From contig NZ_JRWG01000005.1 of the NCBI RefSeq assembly GCF_001573155.1, positions 186,001 through 250,000 on the forward strand: 64,000 nucleotides of DNA, given 5' to 3'. Below the pieces are notes generated by a model. It did no database searches. It was not told the DNA's origin and saw only the letters and a list, made by a program, of their open reading frames with translations. This DNA is from Aequorivita aquimaris. GTDB taxonomy: Bacteria > Bacteroidota > Bacteroidia > Flavobacteriales > Flavobacteriaceae. Shown piece after piece: positions 62,901 to 64,000 of this stretch (positions are counted from its first letter, which is position 1; the number at the start of each line of letters is the position of its first letter). Position numbers and translations under genes: made by a program.

Positions 62901-64000
62901 TTAAGCGTTCCTCACATCCATCGCATCGCGCAGGGCATTTCCTATTAGCATAAAAGCTGTTACAAGGCTCATAATGGCCAGTCCGGGAATAAGGGCAAGG
63001 TAGGGTTTTCCCAAAATAATATAGGCATAATGGTCTTTTATGATGCCGCCCCAACTGGGCATGGGTGGTTGGGCGCCGATACCCAAGAACGACAGGCCGC
63101 TTTCAATGAGAATTGCACCCGCAAAATTGGCCGCCGAAATGATTATAACAGGCGCCATACTATTGGGCAAAATATGTTTAACGATTATTCTGAAATCATT
63201 AAACCCCAACGCCCGGGCAGCGGTAACATATTGCATCTGTTTTACGCCCATTACCTGCCCGCGGACCACACGGGCAACTTCTACCCACATAGTAAGCCCG
63301 ACGGCGATAAAAACCTGCCAAAAACCCTTCCCCAGAGCTAAGGTAATAGCAATCACCAAAAGTAAAGTTGGAATAGACCAAGTAACGTTTATGAGCCACA
63401 TTATAGCAGCATCCACTTTTCCGCCGAAATAACCCGCGATGGCGCCCATGGTGATTCCGATGACCAATGAAATGAAGACCGCAACAAAGCCAATTGCCAA
63501 TGAAATGCGAATCCCGATGAGCATTCGGCTCAACAAATCGCGGCCGTATTTATCGGTACCGAGGAGGAACTTTTTTTCGGAAATGTATTTCTGCGGAATT
63601 TCTTCTACGGAAGAAGCATCTGGGAAAAGTGAAAGCGAATATTCCTTTTGCAAACCTTCGGTCCCGTCCGGCGTGTATTCGGTTATTTCAATGGAATTTT
63701 TCTTTAAAACGTATTTTGAAACAGGAATCTCGGTATCGGCATTCTTTTTTCCGAAGAAAAAAACGGACAAAGGGTTTTGTTTTTCAACGGCTGCGGGAAT
63801 CCTGAGCATTTGCACCGAAAATCCCGGGTTTTTGGAATGAATGGAAAGATGCATCTGGTTTGCGTTCTCTGAATTATCCGGCGCCAAGGCATACGCAAAA
63901 ATCGCCACCAAAACACAAAGTGACAAAAAGCACAAACTGAAAACGCCCCAAAAGTTTTTTTTGAACTTTCGGAGCGCTATCTGGGTTAATGAAGTGGAGT
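62901..64000 (-). CDS. Peptide-type ABC transporter permease (OppC/DppC-like), N-terminus outside the window
   Basis: The reading frame stays open to the window edge; upstream of residue LCFLSL the in-frame sequence continues with TQIALRKFKKNFWGVFS, typical of the N-terminus of this family, so the true start lies beyond 64000. The C-terminal permease core has about five helices with the EAA-type loop ARALGFNDFRIIVKHILPNSMAP and the ESGLSFLGIGAQPPMPSWG segment. A large periplasmic insert of about 90 residues follows the first helix. It would move oligopeptides or dipeptides with an OppB-type partner, ATPases and a binding protein not visible here. Confidence 0.9.
   Translation of the reverse strand, partial: STSLTQIALRKFKKNFWGVFSLCFLSLCVLVAIFAYALAPDNSENANQMHLSIHSKNPGFSVQMLRIPAAVEKQNPLSVFFFGKKNADTEIPVSKYVLKKNSIEITEYTPDGTEGLQKEYSLSLFPDASSVEEIPQKYISEKKFLLGTDKYGRDLLSRMLIGIRISLAIGFVAVFISLVIGITMGAIAGYFGGKVDAAIMWLINVTWSIPTLLLVIAITLALGKGFWQVFIAVGLTMWVEVARVVRGQVMGVKQMQYVTAARALGFNDFRIIVKHILPNSMAPVIIISAANFAGAILIESGLSFLGIGAQPPMPSWGGIIKDHYAYIILGKPYLALIPGLAIMSLVTAFMLIGNALRDAMDVRNA

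Noticed and set aside
1-64000. tRNA, rRNA, CRISPR arrays, intact insertion sequences, prophage or defence genes
   Set aside because: Looked for on both strands by eye; no cloverleaf-type sequence, regular repeat-spacer array, transposase or phage gene was seen.

Overview
The window looks like a chromosomal segment of an AT-rich marine-type Flavobacteriaceae bacterium (phylum Bacteroidota). The evidence is the gene content: several secreted proteins end in type IX secretion system (T9SS) type A sorting domains, and there are porT, a SusC/SusD pair, tamL, exosortase F, a 287-aa primary sigma factor without region 1.1, and an AccD without zinc-ribbon cysteines. The -7 elements match the Bacteroidota consensus TAnnTTTG, and purine-rich Shine-Dalgarno sequences are largely absent. 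I see no rRNA, tRNA, CRISPR array, prophage or intact insertion sequence.

Layout. 1-8.1 kb: a group of exported thioredoxin-fold proteins (a partial Omp28-like lipoprotein, a TlpA-like protein, two tandem T9SS-secreted Omp28-like paralogs), a DUF6029-like outer-membrane protein and a small T9SS cargo. 8.2-16.2 kb: a NUDIX hydrolase, rsmG, a fatty-acid desaturase, an aminotransferase, a 970-aa T9SS cargo protein and purT. 16.2-19 kb: the trkA-trkH potassium uptake operon, divergent from ubiE-porT. 20.6-26 kb: an SpoU-family RNA methyltransferase, tamL, fbaA and accD. 26-33 kb: a lipoprotein, rpsO-pnp, a lipoprotein/ECF-like sigma/putative anti-sigma unit, and rpoD. 33.1-36 kb: a BLUF photoreceptor, rpe, a YpdA-like reductase and an MtfA-like peptidase. 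36-41 kb: a SusD-SusC nutrient-uptake pair.

41.9-51.6 kb is a compact copper-handling island on the minus strand: a DUF3347 lipoprotein, a HYC_CC_PP protein, a multicopper oxidase carrying a CopB-like beta-barrel tail, a DUF305 protein, a CopA-type P1B ATPase, a TonB-dependent receptor, a periplasmic HMA protein and a Cys-rich four-helix copper protein, followed by a previously untracked 34-aa basic microprotein. Together they plausibly take copper up across the outer membrane, oxidise, sequester and export it. 51.6-54.7 kb: exosortase XrtF and its partner protein, a GAF/fRMsr-like protein, a repeat-rich intergenic stretch, and a MacB/FtsX-type permease. 54.8-62 kb: purH, then the cell-shape operon mreB-mreC-mreD-mrdA-rodA. 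62-64 kb: a membrane-anchored nonspecific nuclease and a peptide-type ABC permease that runs off the window.

The most unusual items are the MCO-barrel fusion inside the copper island, a GC-rich palindrome sitting in frame inside copA, the 34-aa microprotein, a 40-bp perfect palindrome near susC, a structured leader before pnp, alternative hairpins before the NUDIX gene, and several small intergenic repeat elements. No single large undescribed system is proven by sequence alone.
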